Positions 50,370-59,282 of a stretch of DNA of 62,179 nucleotides are shown here, one piece after another; positions within the stretch are counted from its first letter, which is position 1; the number at the start of each line of letters is the position of its first letter. A program made the position numbers and the translations under genes. The DNA comes from Acidobacteriota bacterium. GTDB lineage: Bacteria > Acidobacteriota > Terriglobia > Acidiferrales > UBA7541. Below the pieces are notes generated by a model. The model was not told the origin of the DNA. It worked only from the letters and a program-made list of their open reading frames with translations, and did no database searches. The stretch lies in contig JAKAOH010000004.1 in assembly GCA_021812285.1 (NCBI GenBank), forward strand, positions 1 to 62,179. The letters are read 5' to 3'.

Positions 50370-51748
50370 AACTTATGCTTCTCGAGCCGCCGATAAAGCG
50401 CGCTACGGGAAAGACCCAGCGCGCGGGCGGCCTGGGTGACGTTGCCGCCGTAGCGGCCCATCGCTTTCTGGATCAGTATCCGCTCGACATCGTCGAGTTC
50501 GAGTTCGTCGAGACGGGCCGGAGCCTGGCGCGCGGACTCGAGGGCGAGATCGGAGGGCTGAATGACTTCCGATTGCGCAAGCAGGACGGCGCGCTCGACG
50601 GTGTGGTCGAGTTCGCGGATGTTGCCGGGCCAGGAATAGCGGGCGAGCAGACCAAGGGCGGCGTCGTCGAAGCCGCTGGCCGGCTTGTGGTAACGCGCGG
50701 CGTAGCGTCGGAGGAAATGAAGCGCGAGGAGGGGAATATCCTCTTTGCGCTCGCGCAGAGGCGGTAAATGAATTTCGATGGTATTCAGGCGGAACAGGAG
50801 ATCCTCGCGGAAACGGCCGGCGGCGACCTCGGCGGTGACGTCGGCGTTGGTGGCGGATAGCACGCGGACGTCGACGCGGCGCGTGATCGAGGAGCCGACC
50901 CGTTCGACTTCTCCGGTTTCGAGGACGCGAAGAAGCTTGGCCTGGAGGTTGAGGGGAAGATTGGCGATTTCGTCGAGAAACAGAGTGCCCTGATCCGCAA
51001 GCTCAAAGCGGCCGACGCGATCGCTTTTCGCATCCGTGAACGCGCCTTTCACGTGGCCGAAGAGCTCGCTTTCGAACAGGCTTTCCGGCAAACCGCCGAT
51101 GTTCACGGTGACGAGCGGCTTCGAGGAGCGCTCGCTGAGCGCCTGAATCGTGCGCGCGAGGACATCCTTGCCCGTGCCGTGCTCGCCGGTGATCAGCACG
51201 TTGGCGTCGGATGGAGCGACGCGCGCGACCATATCCATCACCGGACGCATGGAAGCCGATTCGGCGATCAGCGTGGGACGGCCCTGCGCGGCGAGAAGGC
51301 GATTTTCGGCTTCGAGGCGCTGGCTGAGTCGGAGCGCGCGAGCCAATTCGATCTGGGTGCGCACGCTCGCAGCCAAGCGAGCGTTGTCCCAGGGTTTTTG
51401 GAGGAAGTCGCGGGCGCCGCGGCGCATCGCTTCGACGGCCAGATCCACCGTCCCCCAGGCGGTAAGTACTATGACAGGCAAGCTGGAATCAAGGGCTTGA
51501 ATGCGGGCGAGAAGATCGAGGCCTTCCTCGCCGGAGGTGGTGTCGCGCGTGTAATTCAGATCCATCAGCACAGCGTCGTATTCGCGGGCGCCGAGCGCGG
51601 CGAGCGTGGCGCGCGGCGACGCCGCCGTTTCCACGGTGAAACCTTCCGCTTTCAGGACCAAACGAAGCGCTTCACGGACGTCAGCCTGATCGTCGGCGAC
51701 GAGGACGCAGCCTTGGGGCTGTTTGCGTGGATTGGCGGAGGGATTCAC
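50366..51748 (-). CDS. Sigma-54 response regulator (NtrC family) of the export operon
   Basis: 460 residues. The receiver has phospho-acceptor Asp63 in [20 protein letters not shown], with an unusual DTTSG insertion after it. The AAA+ domain has a GEHGTGKD Walker A and the loop GAFTDA in place of GAFTGA. A Fis-type helix-turn-helix ([20 protein letters not shown]) ends the protein. It should activate sigma-54 promoters, probably its own operon. The receiver insert is shared with the phosphatase encoded in the same operon. Confidence 0.9.
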   Translation of the reverse strand: MNPSANPRKQPQGCVLVADDQADVREALRLVLKAEGFTVETAASPRATLAALGAREYDAVLMDLNYTRDTTSGEEGLDLLARIQALDSSLPVIVLTAWGTVDLAVEAMRRGARDFLQKPWDNARLAASVRTQIELARALRLSQRLEAENRLLAAQGRPTLIAESASMRPVMDMVARVAPSDANVLITGEHGTGKDVLARTIQALSERSSKPLVTVNIGGLPESLFESELFGHVKGAFTDAKSDRVGRFELADQGTLFLDEIANLPLNLQAKLLRVLETGEVERVGSSITRRVDVRVLSATNADVTAEVAAGRFREDLLFRLNTIEIHLPPLRERKEDIPLLALHFLRRYAARYHKPASGFDDAALGLLARYSWPGNIRELDHTVERAVLLAQSEVIQPSDLALESARQAPARLDELELDDVERILIQKAMGRYGGNVTQAARALGLSRSALYRRLEKHKL

Positions 51749-51795
51749 GATTCGATTTCCACCACGGGTCGGGCCATGGGCATCGCGGTCCCTTT

Positions 51796-52488
51796 CTAAC
51801 CAGCCGCGGCCAGGGCGCGGTCGCTGACGATCCAGCCGTCGGCGAGTTGGACGATCCGACGGGCGTAAGCCGCCCAGGCTTCGTTGTGAGTAACCTGAAT
51901 GATCGTCGTGCCTTCGTCGTTGAGGCGCTTGAGCAAGTCCATGATCATTTTTCCCTGCGTCGAATGGAGGCTGCCGCAGGGCTCGTCGGCCAAAATCACT
52001 TTCGGATTCCCGATCAGGGCACGGGCCACGGCGACGAGCTGCTGCTGGCCGCCGGAAAGCTGCGTGGGAAACAGATCTTTCTTGCCGACGATCTGAAACT
52101 TATCGAGCATTTCGGCGACCATCGCCTGGCGCTCGGATTTCTTGAAGTTGCGGTAAGAGAGCGGCAGATCGAGATTCTCGGCGACGGTGAGATTATCGAG
52201 CAGGTGAAACTGCTGGAATACGAAGCCGATGTACTGTTTGTGAAGCTCGACGCGCTGACGATTGGAAAGCTTGTGCACCGGATGATCCGAGAAGAAATAT
52301 TCTCCGGTCCACTCGCCATCGAGCATGCCGATGATGCTCATCAGCGTGGATTTTCCGGCGCCGGACGGGCCCATGATGGTGACGAATTCGCCCGGATGGA
52401 CGACGAGGTTGATCCGGCGGAGGACCCAGGTTTTGCCGGCGCGGGTTTCAAAGACTTTTTCGAGATCGTGCATTTCGACGAGTGGCAT
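51796..52488 (-). CDS. ABC transporter ATP-binding protein (MacB/LolD type)
   Basis: 230 residues. Walker A is GPSGAGKST (40-48), the signature is LSGGQQQ (144-150) and Walker B is VILADEP (164-170), the layout of the MacB/LolD group. The following D-loop reads CGSLHS instead of the usual TGNLDS. The gene begins 14 bp after the stop of an ADOP permease gene. As the only ATPase in the operon it could power all of the ADOP permeases here, none of which carries its own. Confidence 0.93.
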   Translation of the reverse strand: MPLVEMHDLEKVFETRAGKTWVLRRINLVVHPGEFVTIMGPSGAGKSTLMSIIGMLDGEWTGEYFFSDHPVHKLSNRQRVELHKQYIGFVFQQFHLLDNLTVAENLDLPLSYRNFKKSERQAMVAEMLDKFQIVGKKDLFPTQLSGGQQQLVAVARALIGNPKVILADEPCGSLHSTQGKMIMDLLKRLNDEGTTIIQVTHNEAWAAYARRIVQLADGWIVSDRALAAAG

Positions 52489-52502
52489 CGTTTCCTCTCA
52501 TT

Positions 52503-55037
52503 TCATTCGCAACGCATCGCGATGGCCGGCTCGGTGCGCATGGCCCGACGAGCCGGAATGTAACAAGCGAGCGCGGCCACGGCAACGAGAATCGCGGCGG
52601 TCACAAGAAACGTGACCGGATCGGCGGCACCTACGCCGTAAAGCAGGCTGCTCAGGGCGCGCGTGAGCGCCAGCGCGCCCAGGATTCCGAACACCAAACC
52701 GAGCACGACGAGCCGAATCCCGTTCCCCAGCACCATCCGAAAAACATCCGACGGCCGGGCGCCGAGCGCCATGCGCACGCCGATTTCGGCGGTGCGCTGC
52801 GCGACGCCATAGGCGAGCAAGCCGTAGAGGCCGACGGCGGCCAGCGAAAGCGCCAGCAGACTGAATAATCCCGCAACGGCGGCCGTGAGTCGAGTTTCCC
52901 GGAAATTCGAATCCACCTGATGGCGGAGGGTGCTGACGTCTCCAATAGGCAGATGAGGGGCGACGTCCTCGATGGCCCGGCGAACTTCGGCCGCAACGCC
53001 GGCGGCGCCGGCGACGGTGCGGATTTCGAACTGGGCGCCGAAAGGCGAAGGAGCGTTGGCGTACTTGCCTTGTTCAATCGCGAAAATGACCATTGGCTGG
53101 ATCGGATGCCGGATATCGTCGCCATGATATTTCGCGTCGTTCACGACGCCGACGATTTCAAGGTCCCCGCTGCTCTTTCGGCCGCCGAAACCGAAACGCT
53201 GGCCGATCGGATCGGCGCCGCCGAGGAAGCGGCGAACAAAAGCTTCGTTGACCATGGCGACGCGCGGCGATGCGGCGGTATCCTGCAAACCGATTTCACG
53301 ACCGAGCAGAATTTTCAATCCAAGCGTCTCGATGTAATTGGGGCCGACGAGAATGCGTTCCGCATCGGCATCCTCACCGTGGAGCGGCGGGCGGCCCTGC
53401 ACGCTGATATTCCCGGTGCTGCCGTATCCGCTGAGCGGAGCGTAGCTGGCGATCGTGGCTGATTGGACGCCGGGCAAATGATTCAGGCGATCGAGAATGC
53501 TCAGGTAGAGCGACGGCAATTGGGCGAGTTCGTAGCCGGCGATGCGGGGATTTGTGCCGACCAGCAGAACGTGGCGAGGGTTGAAACCGAACTGCTGGTC
53601 CTGCAAATTCGCGAAGCTTTTCACGAGCAAACCGGCGCCGATGAGCAGGCAGAGCGAAAGCGCGACTTGAAAAACGACCATGGCGCGAGAGAGTGTGGAG
53701 CGGGCGGCGCGGCCTCCGGCTACGGAGGAATGCTCGCGGAGGGCGAGTATCGGCTCGACGCGGGCGGTACGCAACGCGGGCGCGATGCCGAAAAGAAGCG
53801 CGGTGAGCGCCATTGCGCCAACAGTGAAGAGCAGGACGCGGAGATCAGGATGCACGTTGACGAAAACGCCGTGGCCAAGCAGCTTCACCAGGAGATTCAC
53901 GCCCCAGGCTGAGAGGAAGAGACCGGCGCAGGAGCCTAGCGCGGCAATGACCATGCTTTCCGTGAGCCATTGGCGCAACAGGCGCGAACGCGAGGCGCCG
54001 ATGGCGAGGCGCATCGCCGTTTCGCGTTGACGGCCGGTGGCGCGGGCAAGGAGCAAGCTCGCGACGTTGGCGCAGGCGATGAGCAAAACGAAACCCACGG
54101 CAACGAGCAGGATTTCGAGCGGTAGCGAATAGTTCTCGCGCAGGAAGGAAACGCCGCGCGCGCCGGGCACAAGCTGGATTGAAGTTCGCGCGATGCGGGT
54201 GCGATCGTTCTGGCTGAGCTTGCCGCCGGCCTGCGCGGTGAGGAACTGGCGCAATTGAACGTTGACGATGGCGTTGGCGTGGGCAAGCGTTTCGCCGGGT
54301 TTCAGACGGGCGATGCCCGCGAGCCAGTAATCGCTCGTATCCGTCAGACGCGAGGCCGTCAGCTCGATTTGTGGCTGAAAGACGAGTGGGACCCAGAAAT
54401 CGGGCGCTTTGCGTACGCGTTCGCCGAAAAAGAATTGCGGCATGATGCCGACGATGGTGAACGGCGTCTTGTTCAGAATCACGGTTTTGCCTATTGCCGC
54501 CGGATCGCCGGAAAATTGCGATTTCCAATAGCCGTAGCTGAGCACCGCGGCAGGAGCGGCGGTGGAACGGTTATCGGAGGAATCCAGCGTGCTGCCGAGG
54601 AGCGCCTGAACCCCCATCACGCGAAAATAGTTACCGGAAACCAGGTGAGCGACAGCGCGATTCACGACGCCGGAAGAGGCCTCGCCGACGCGCTGGACGG
54701 CAACGCTTGTTTCACCATCGCGGACGGCGGCGATTTCGCTGAAGGCTCGATTGTGATCGCGGAAGTAACGGTAGGCTGCCGTCGAAAGTTCGATCCATGC
54801 GCCTGCCGGCGGCGGGGTGCTGATTTCCTCGCCCTCACCGCTATGACCGCTGAAGAAAACGAGCCTGCCGGGATGCGGCACCGGCAACGTTTTCAGCACA
54901 ACCGCGTCGAAGAGTGTGAAAATCGCCGTATTGGCCCCGATGCCGAGCGCAAGCGTCAAAATCGCGACGGCAGCGAAGCCAGGCGATTTCGCTAGCAATC
55001 GCAGAGCGTATTTGACGTCGCGCCATAGCGTTTCCAT
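52503..55037 (-). CDS. ADOP-type permease 2 of the export operon
   Basis: 844 residues from the ATG at 55037, fixed by AAGGAGGTG. It begins directly with WRDVKYALRLLAKSPGF and lacks the PadR-type prefix. The helix AILTLALGIGANTAIF and the duplicated FtsX core follow. The repeated unit has RETAMRLAIGASR in the first half and EIGVRMALGARP in the second. It lies 13 bp after the receiver-phosphatase gene and 14 bp before the ATPase gene. The substrate is unknown. Confidence 0.9.
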   Translation of the reverse strand: METLWRDVKYALRLLAKSPGFAAVAILTLALGIGANTAIFTLFDAVVLKTLPVPHPGRLVFFSGHSGEGEEISTPPPAGAWIELSTAAYRYFRDHNRAFSEIAAVRDGETSVAVQRVGEASSGVVNRAVAHLVSGNYFRVMGVQALLGSTLDSSDNRSTAAPAAVLSYGYWKSQFSGDPAAIGKTVILNKTPFTIVGIMPQFFFGERVRKAPDFWVPLVFQPQIELTASRLTDTSDYWLAGIARLKPGETLAHANAIVNVQLRQFLTAQAGGKLSQNDRTRIARTSIQLVPGARGVSFLRENYSLPLEILLVAVGFVLLIACANVASLLLARATGRQRETAMRLAIGASRSRLLRQWLTESMVIAALGSCAGLFLSAWGVNLLVKLLGHGVFVNVHPDLRVLLFTVGAMALTALLFGIAPALRTARVEPILALREHSSVAGGRAARSTLSRAMVVFQVALSLCLLIGAGLLVKSFANLQDQQFGFNPRHVLLVGTNPRIAGYELAQLPSLYLSILDRLNHLPGVQSATIASYAPLSGYGSTGNISVQGRPPLHGEDADAERILVGPNYIETLGLKILLGREIGLQDTAASPRVAMVNEAFVRRFLGGADPIGQRFGFGGRKSSGDLEIVGVVNDAKYHGDDIRHPIQPMVIFAIEQGKYANAPSPFGAQFEIRTVAGAAGVAAEVRRAIEDVAPHLPIGDVSTLRHQVDSNFRETRLTAAVAGLFSLLALSLAAVGLYGLLAYGVAQRTAEIGVRMALGARPSDVFRMVLGNGIRLVVLGLVFGILGALALTRALSSLLYGVGAADPVTFLVTAAILVAVAALACYIPARRAMRTEPAIAMRCE

Positions 55038-55050
55038 CGGGCACCTCCTT

Positions 55051-56301
55051 TCATTCGACGGCAAGGACAATGAGCGTCATATCGTCGGCGAAGCAATTGC
55101 CGTTGAAAGCAAGCAACGCATCGAGAATACGCTGGTGCAGGGCGGGTGCGGCGAGAGCGCGGTTTTCTACGGCGAGCGCGGCAAGCCGTTTCTCACCGAA
55201 CTCCTCGTCATCGGCGTTCACCGATTCCGTGACACCATCCGTAAAAACCAGCAACCGGTCACCCGAAGCCAGCGCGATTTCCTGATCGGTATACGAGGGC
55301 AATTCGGCGATGCCAAGCACGCTGCCGCCGACGTCGAGGCGCGCCCAATTGCCATCGGCGCGAACGAGAAGCGGCGGATTGTGGCCGGCGTTGGTGTAGG
55401 TAAGGCGGCGCGCGGCCACGTCTACCAGCGCGTAGAAACAGGCGACGAAGCGGTCGTCGCCGAGCGAGCCGGCGAGGGCTCGGCTGATTTCCGCGCAGAC
55501 TTCGCGCGGGCGCGCGCGCGGCGTGGACAAGCTCCGAACCATCGCTTGCAAATTCGACATCACTATCGCGGCGGGAACGCCCTTGCCGGCGACATCGGCG
55601 ACGGCGAGGGCAAGCGAGGTTTCGCCCAAGCGCAGGACGTCGAACGTGTCACCGCCAACACCCCGAGCGGGACGCCAGGCGGCGGTGATCTCAATGCCAG
55701 GAATGCGCGGAATTTCACGCGGAAGAATTCCCTGCTGGACGCGAAGGGCTTCCTCGATTTCGAGAGCGCGATCGCGGAGTTCGGCCTCGATTTCGCGGGC
55801 ATGGGTTTCCAGAGCGGCGGCGCGGGTTTCGGCTTCACGCCTGGCGCGATGGCCGGCAACCTGGGCGCGGAGGGTTTCGAGCAGGCGCTGATTGTCCCAC
55901 GGCTTCTGAACGAAATCACCGACGCCGCGATGCATCGCTTCGATGGCGAGAGCGACGGTTGCCCATCCCGTCATGACGACGATCGGGGGAAGATCGCGGC
56001 GGTGCTGGAGTTGGGCGAGCAGATCGAGGCCTTCGCGGCCGCTGGTGGTGTCACGGGCGTAATTGAGATCGATGAGGAGAAGATCGAACGAATCGGAGCC
56101 GACCGCATCGAGCACGGCGGCGGGCGACGTGGCGGTTGTGACCTGGAATCCGTTGGCCTTGAGCAAAAGGCGCAGGGATTCGATGACGTCGGGCTGATCG
56201 TCGGCGACGAGAATGCGCGCCGGAGCTTCGGCCATCTGCGGCGCGGTGGTTTCGCTGGCACTCACGGCGTTTTCACTCCTGGGCGACTCGCCGCTATTCA
56301 T
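55051..56301 (-). CDS. Response regulator fused to PP2C (SpoIIE/RsbU-type) phosphatase
   Basis: 416 residues from the ATG at 56301; an in-frame TTG at 56313 is an alternative. The receiver has Asp78 in LLIDLNYARDTTSGREGLDL. A coiled coil (about 150-190) links it to a PP2C domain with RPARGVGGDTFDVL, AVADVAGKGVPAA and a final FADDMTLIVL, which supply the metal-binding Asp residues. Such proteins control anti-sigma antagonists when phosphorylated. The start overlaps the previous ADOP gene by 8 bp. No anti-sigma gene lies nearby. Confidence 0.9.
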   Translation of the reverse strand: MNSGESPRSENAVSASETTAPQMAEAPARILVADDQPDVIESLRLLLKANGFQVTTATSPAAVLDAVGSDSFDLLLIDLNYARDTTSGREGLDLLAQLQHRRDLPPIVVMTGWATVALAIEAMHRGVGDFVQKPWDNQRLLETLRAQVAGHRARREAETRAAALETHAREIEAELRDRALEIEEALRVQQGILPREIPRIPGIEITAAWRPARGVGGDTFDVLRLGETSLALAVADVAGKGVPAAIVMSNLQAMVRSLSTPRARPREVCAEISRALAGSLGDDRFVACFYALVDVAARRLTYTNAGHNPPLLVRADGNWARLDVGGSVLGIAELPSYTDQEIALASGDRLLVFTDGVTESVNADDEEFGEKRLAALAVENRALAAPALHQRILDALLAFNGNCFADDMTLIVLAVE

Positions 56302-58753
56302 ACCGCAAGGCAATCGCGGGATCGATGCGCGTGGCGCGACGTGCCGGCAAATAACAGGCCAGAAGCGCGATGAGCGTCAGAACCAGCGATGCCGAAATGA
56401 GCGTGAGCGGGTCGAACGGGCTCACGCCCATGAGGATGCCCGATGCGGCAAACGCGGCCAGGATCGCGAGAGCCATTCCGATCGCCCAGCCCATCAGCAC
56501 CATCCGTCCGCCGCCGCCCAGCACGTTCTTGAATACGTCCTGCGCTGTCGCCCCAACGGCCATCCGAATCGCAATCTCGTGCCGGCGCTGACTCACCATG
56601 TACGCGATCACCCCGTACAACCCGACGACCGCCAAAATCAGCCCCAGGAGCCCCAGCCCGCCCGCAATAGCCGCGCCCATCCGGAAAATCAGCATACCGT
56701 TTGGCCCGTTCACCACCTGTTCGAGCGTCGCGACGTCGTAGATGGGCAAATCCGGCTCGAGCGAATGAATCTGGTTCTGCATCTCGAGCGAAAGCGTTTG
56801 CGGCGGAATCGCCGACCGCACTTGCAGCGTGCGGAAGTCCGAAAAGTGCTGCGCGAGAGGAACATAGTAAAAGGGCCGGTTGCGATACGCGACGAACAGG
56901 TTCGTCGCATCCGCAACGATTCCCACGACCGTGATCCATGGCCCCTTTGGCGACGTGCGGAATCGTTTCCCCAGCGCGTCTTGCCCCAGCCAAAACTGCT
57001 TCGCCATCGCCCGGTCGATCACGGCGACTTGCGGCGCTTTCGAATTGTCGGCTTCGGTGAACGAACGCCCGCGCAGCAGCGCGATGCGCATCGTCCGGAA
57101 ATATCCAGGCGTGACATGGAATAGAAACACTTGCGGAGCATGCTCGTTCGGCCCGAGGACGTGGCCCTCCAGGTAAACGGAGTGCACGTTGCCATAGCCG
57201 CTCATGGGCACGCCGAGAGAGAGTGAAGCCGATTCGACGCCGGGCATCGCTTGGACGCGGCGGAGCAGCCGTTTATAAAATTCTTCCGTTTGCGCTTTCT
57301 TGTATCCGATATCCTTCGGGTTCATGCTGAGGTCCAGCACACCATGCGGATCGAACCCCAGATCCGCCGTTTCCGCCTTCCCCAGGCTACGCACGAAAAG
57401 TCCGGCGACGATCAGGAGCACCAGCGATCCCGCCAGTTGCGTCACCACCAGCGCCCGCCGCAGCCGGCCAGAATGAACTCCGCCGGAAAGCCGCGCACCG
57501 CCTTCCCTGAGCTCTTCATTCGGGTTCGCCCGCGTCGCGCGAAACGCCGGGGCCAAGCCCACAATCGCCGCCGTCAGCAGGCAGACGCCGAAGGTGAAAA
57601 GGTACACGCGCCAATCGAAACCCACTTCTAGCCGCAGGGGCACGGTGCCTTGCGTGTGGATCAGCCTCAAGAGTCGCGTCAGCCAATCACCCAGCACCAA
57701 CCCTGCTGCGCCGCCCGCGAGCGCAAGCACCAGCGTTTCCACCAGCGTTTGCCGCAGCAGTCGCGTGCGCGTGGCCCCGAGCGATACGCGGAGGGCCATT
57801 TCTCGCCTGCGCGTAAGCGAGCGCGCGATCAGCATGCTCGCCACGTTGAAACAGGCCACGAGCATCACCAGCACGCCGAGCAAAAGAAAGAGCGCCGCGA
57901 TTGTTCCCTGCTTCGCGTATTGGTGGGTTTCCGGCGGACGGGCCAGCCATTCCGGATACACGTAAATCTTGTAGCCACGTTCGGTGTTGGGATGTTCGGC
58001 AGACAGACGCTCGGCCTCGACGTTCATTTCCGCCTGCGCCTGGGCTATGGTTGCGCCCGGTTTCAGCCGGCCCAAAAGCGACAAAGCCCGGACGTTGCGG
58101 CCGGTCCACATGGATGGGTCGCCAATGCCCGGCGCTGCCGCCATGCTGAACGGTACATAAGCCTGCATATCCAAAAACGGAAACGTGCCATCAAAATCCG
58201 GCGGCGTCACGCCGATGACCGTGACCGGCTGTCCGTCCAGCTTGACGCTCTGGCCGATGATGCTCCTATCGCCGTTGAAACGGCTTTTCCAATAATCATA
58301 GCCAAGCACGATGACCGGGCTCGCGCCGGGCGCCTGGCCCTCCGAAGGCGAAATCAGCCGGCCGAGATACGGTCTCAGGCCGAGCGCGGAAAAATAGTTG
58401 CTCGTCACGTACATCATGAGGACGTGGTCGGCCTGGCGTTGGTAACTGATGCCGGCGTAATCCCCTGAATAGCCGAAAATCGCGGAAAATGGCCCCGGCG
58501 TTTTGGTGTAATCGAGATACTCCGGATAACTGAAGTTGGTCAGCAGCGATCCGGTTTGCTCGGCGGTCATCACGGTGATCTGGCCGGCATTCGGCACCGG
58601 CAGCGGTTTCAGCAGCCACGCGTTGATGACGCCGAAAATGGCGGTGGTGGCGCCGATGCCCAGCGCGAGCGTGAGAATCGCGACGACGGCGAGACCGGGA
58701 TTGCGGCGCAACTGGCGCATGCCGTATTTCACATCCTGCAGAATTCCCGCCAT
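56294..58753 (-). CDS. ADOP-type permease 3 of the export operon
   Basis: About 819 residues from the ATG at 58753, which lies 7 bp after GGAGG; an ATG at 58759 overlapping the DoxX stop is the alternative. It opens with ILQDVKYGMRQLRRNPGL and AILTLALGIGATTAIF. The two FtsX units show RREMALRVSLGATR and EIAIRMAVGATA. It sits between DoxX and the receiver-phosphatase gene with overlaps on both sides, so translation of the three is linked. Confidence 0.9.
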   Translation of the reverse strand: MAGILQDVKYGMRQLRRNPGLAVVAILTLALGIGATTAIFGVINAWLLKPLPVPNAGQITVMTAEQTGSLLTNFSYPEYLDYTKTPGPFSAIFGYSGDYAGISYQRQADHVLMMYVTSNYFSALGLRPYLGRLISPSEGQAPGASPVIVLGYDYWKSRFNGDRSIIGQSVKLDGQPVTVIGVTPPDFDGTFPFLDMQAYVPFSMAAAPGIGDPSMWTGRNVRALSLLGRLKPGATIAQAQAEMNVEAERLSAEHPNTERGYKIYVYPEWLARPPETHQYAKQGTIAALFLLLGVLVMLVACFNVASMLIARSLTRRREMALRVSLGATRTRLLRQTLVETLVLALAGGAAGLVLGDWLTRLLRLIHTQGTVPLRLEVGFDWRVYLFTFGVCLLTAAIVGLAPAFRATRANPNEELREGGARLSGGVHSGRLRRALVVTQLAGSLVLLIVAGLFVRSLGKAETADLGFDPHGVLDLSMNPKDIGYKKAQTEEFYKRLLRRVQAMPGVESASLSLGVPMSGYGNVHSVYLEGHVLGPNEHAPQVFLFHVTPGYFRTMRIALLRGRSFTEADNSKAPQVAVIDRAMAKQFWLGQDALGKRFRTSPKGPWITVVGIVADATNLFVAYRNRPFYYVPLAQHFSDFRTLQVRSAIPPQTLSLEMQNQIHSLEPDLPIYDVATLEQVVNGPNGMLIFRMGAAIAGGLGLLGLILAVVGLYGVIAYMVSQRRHEIAIRMAVGATAQDVFKNVLGGGGRMVLMGWAIGMALAILAAFAASGILMGVSPFDPLTLISASLVLTLIALLACYLPARRATRIDPAIALRYE

Positions 58754-58755
58754 GA

Positions 58756-59205
58756 TCATTCCTCCCGCGCCGAACTGGGCGCGCCGCGAGCCGGGTTCCG
58801 GCCGCGGCGCCAGCCGTCGAGCGAAAAACGGTTCTGGTTGCTGAAAAAAAGAAGGACGAAGAGAATCAACGAATAGCTGAGATTATTGGCGACGGTGGAG
58901 GCGCTGCCGGCGACTTGCATCCCGGTATTGAGCAGAATCAGCAGGACCGCGCCGAGGGCCGCGGCCCAAACGGCGAACAGACCGACGACCAATAGAAAGC
59001 CGAGGCCAACTTCGGCGAACGGGAGCAGGAGGCCGAACGCGTGGACGAGCGGGGCCGGGAGCCAGGTTTTGGCGAACTGGCGATCGAGGCCCGCAGCGAA
59101 TTGCCGCACACCCATCTGGAATTTGTCGGCACCCCAGAAAAGCAGGATGAAACCGAGCGTGGCGCGGAGCAGCGCGTAGGCGAGCGGCTTGGCGATTTGT
59201 TCCAC
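58756..59205 (-). CDS. DoxX-like membrane protein
   Basis: 149 residues from a GTG at 59205, placed after GAAGGGAA. A much longer open frame continues upstream but is an antisense shadow of the ADOP gene. Four membrane helices are visible: ALLRATLGFILLFWGADKF, a central FGLLLPFAEVGLGFLLVVGLF, and LGAVLLILLNTGMQVAG, which match the DoxX family. DoxX proteins are small membrane proteins linked to redox or envelope stress. It lies 77 bp after ADOP 4 and overlaps ADOP 3. Confidence 0.8.
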   Translation of the reverse strand: MEQIAKPLAYALLRATLGFILLFWGADKFQMGVRQFAAGLDRQFAKTWLPAPLVHAFGLLLPFAEVGLGFLLVVGLFAVWAAALGAVLLILLNTGMQVAGSASTVANNLSYSLILFVLLFFSNQNRFSLDGWRRGRNPARGAPSSAREE

Positions 59206-59282
59206 CGTCGAGTTCCCTTCCCGTCCTTCTTGCTTGCCGCGGCCGTCGCCAGGTGATGGCCTCGGGGCGATTTCGAATTTCC

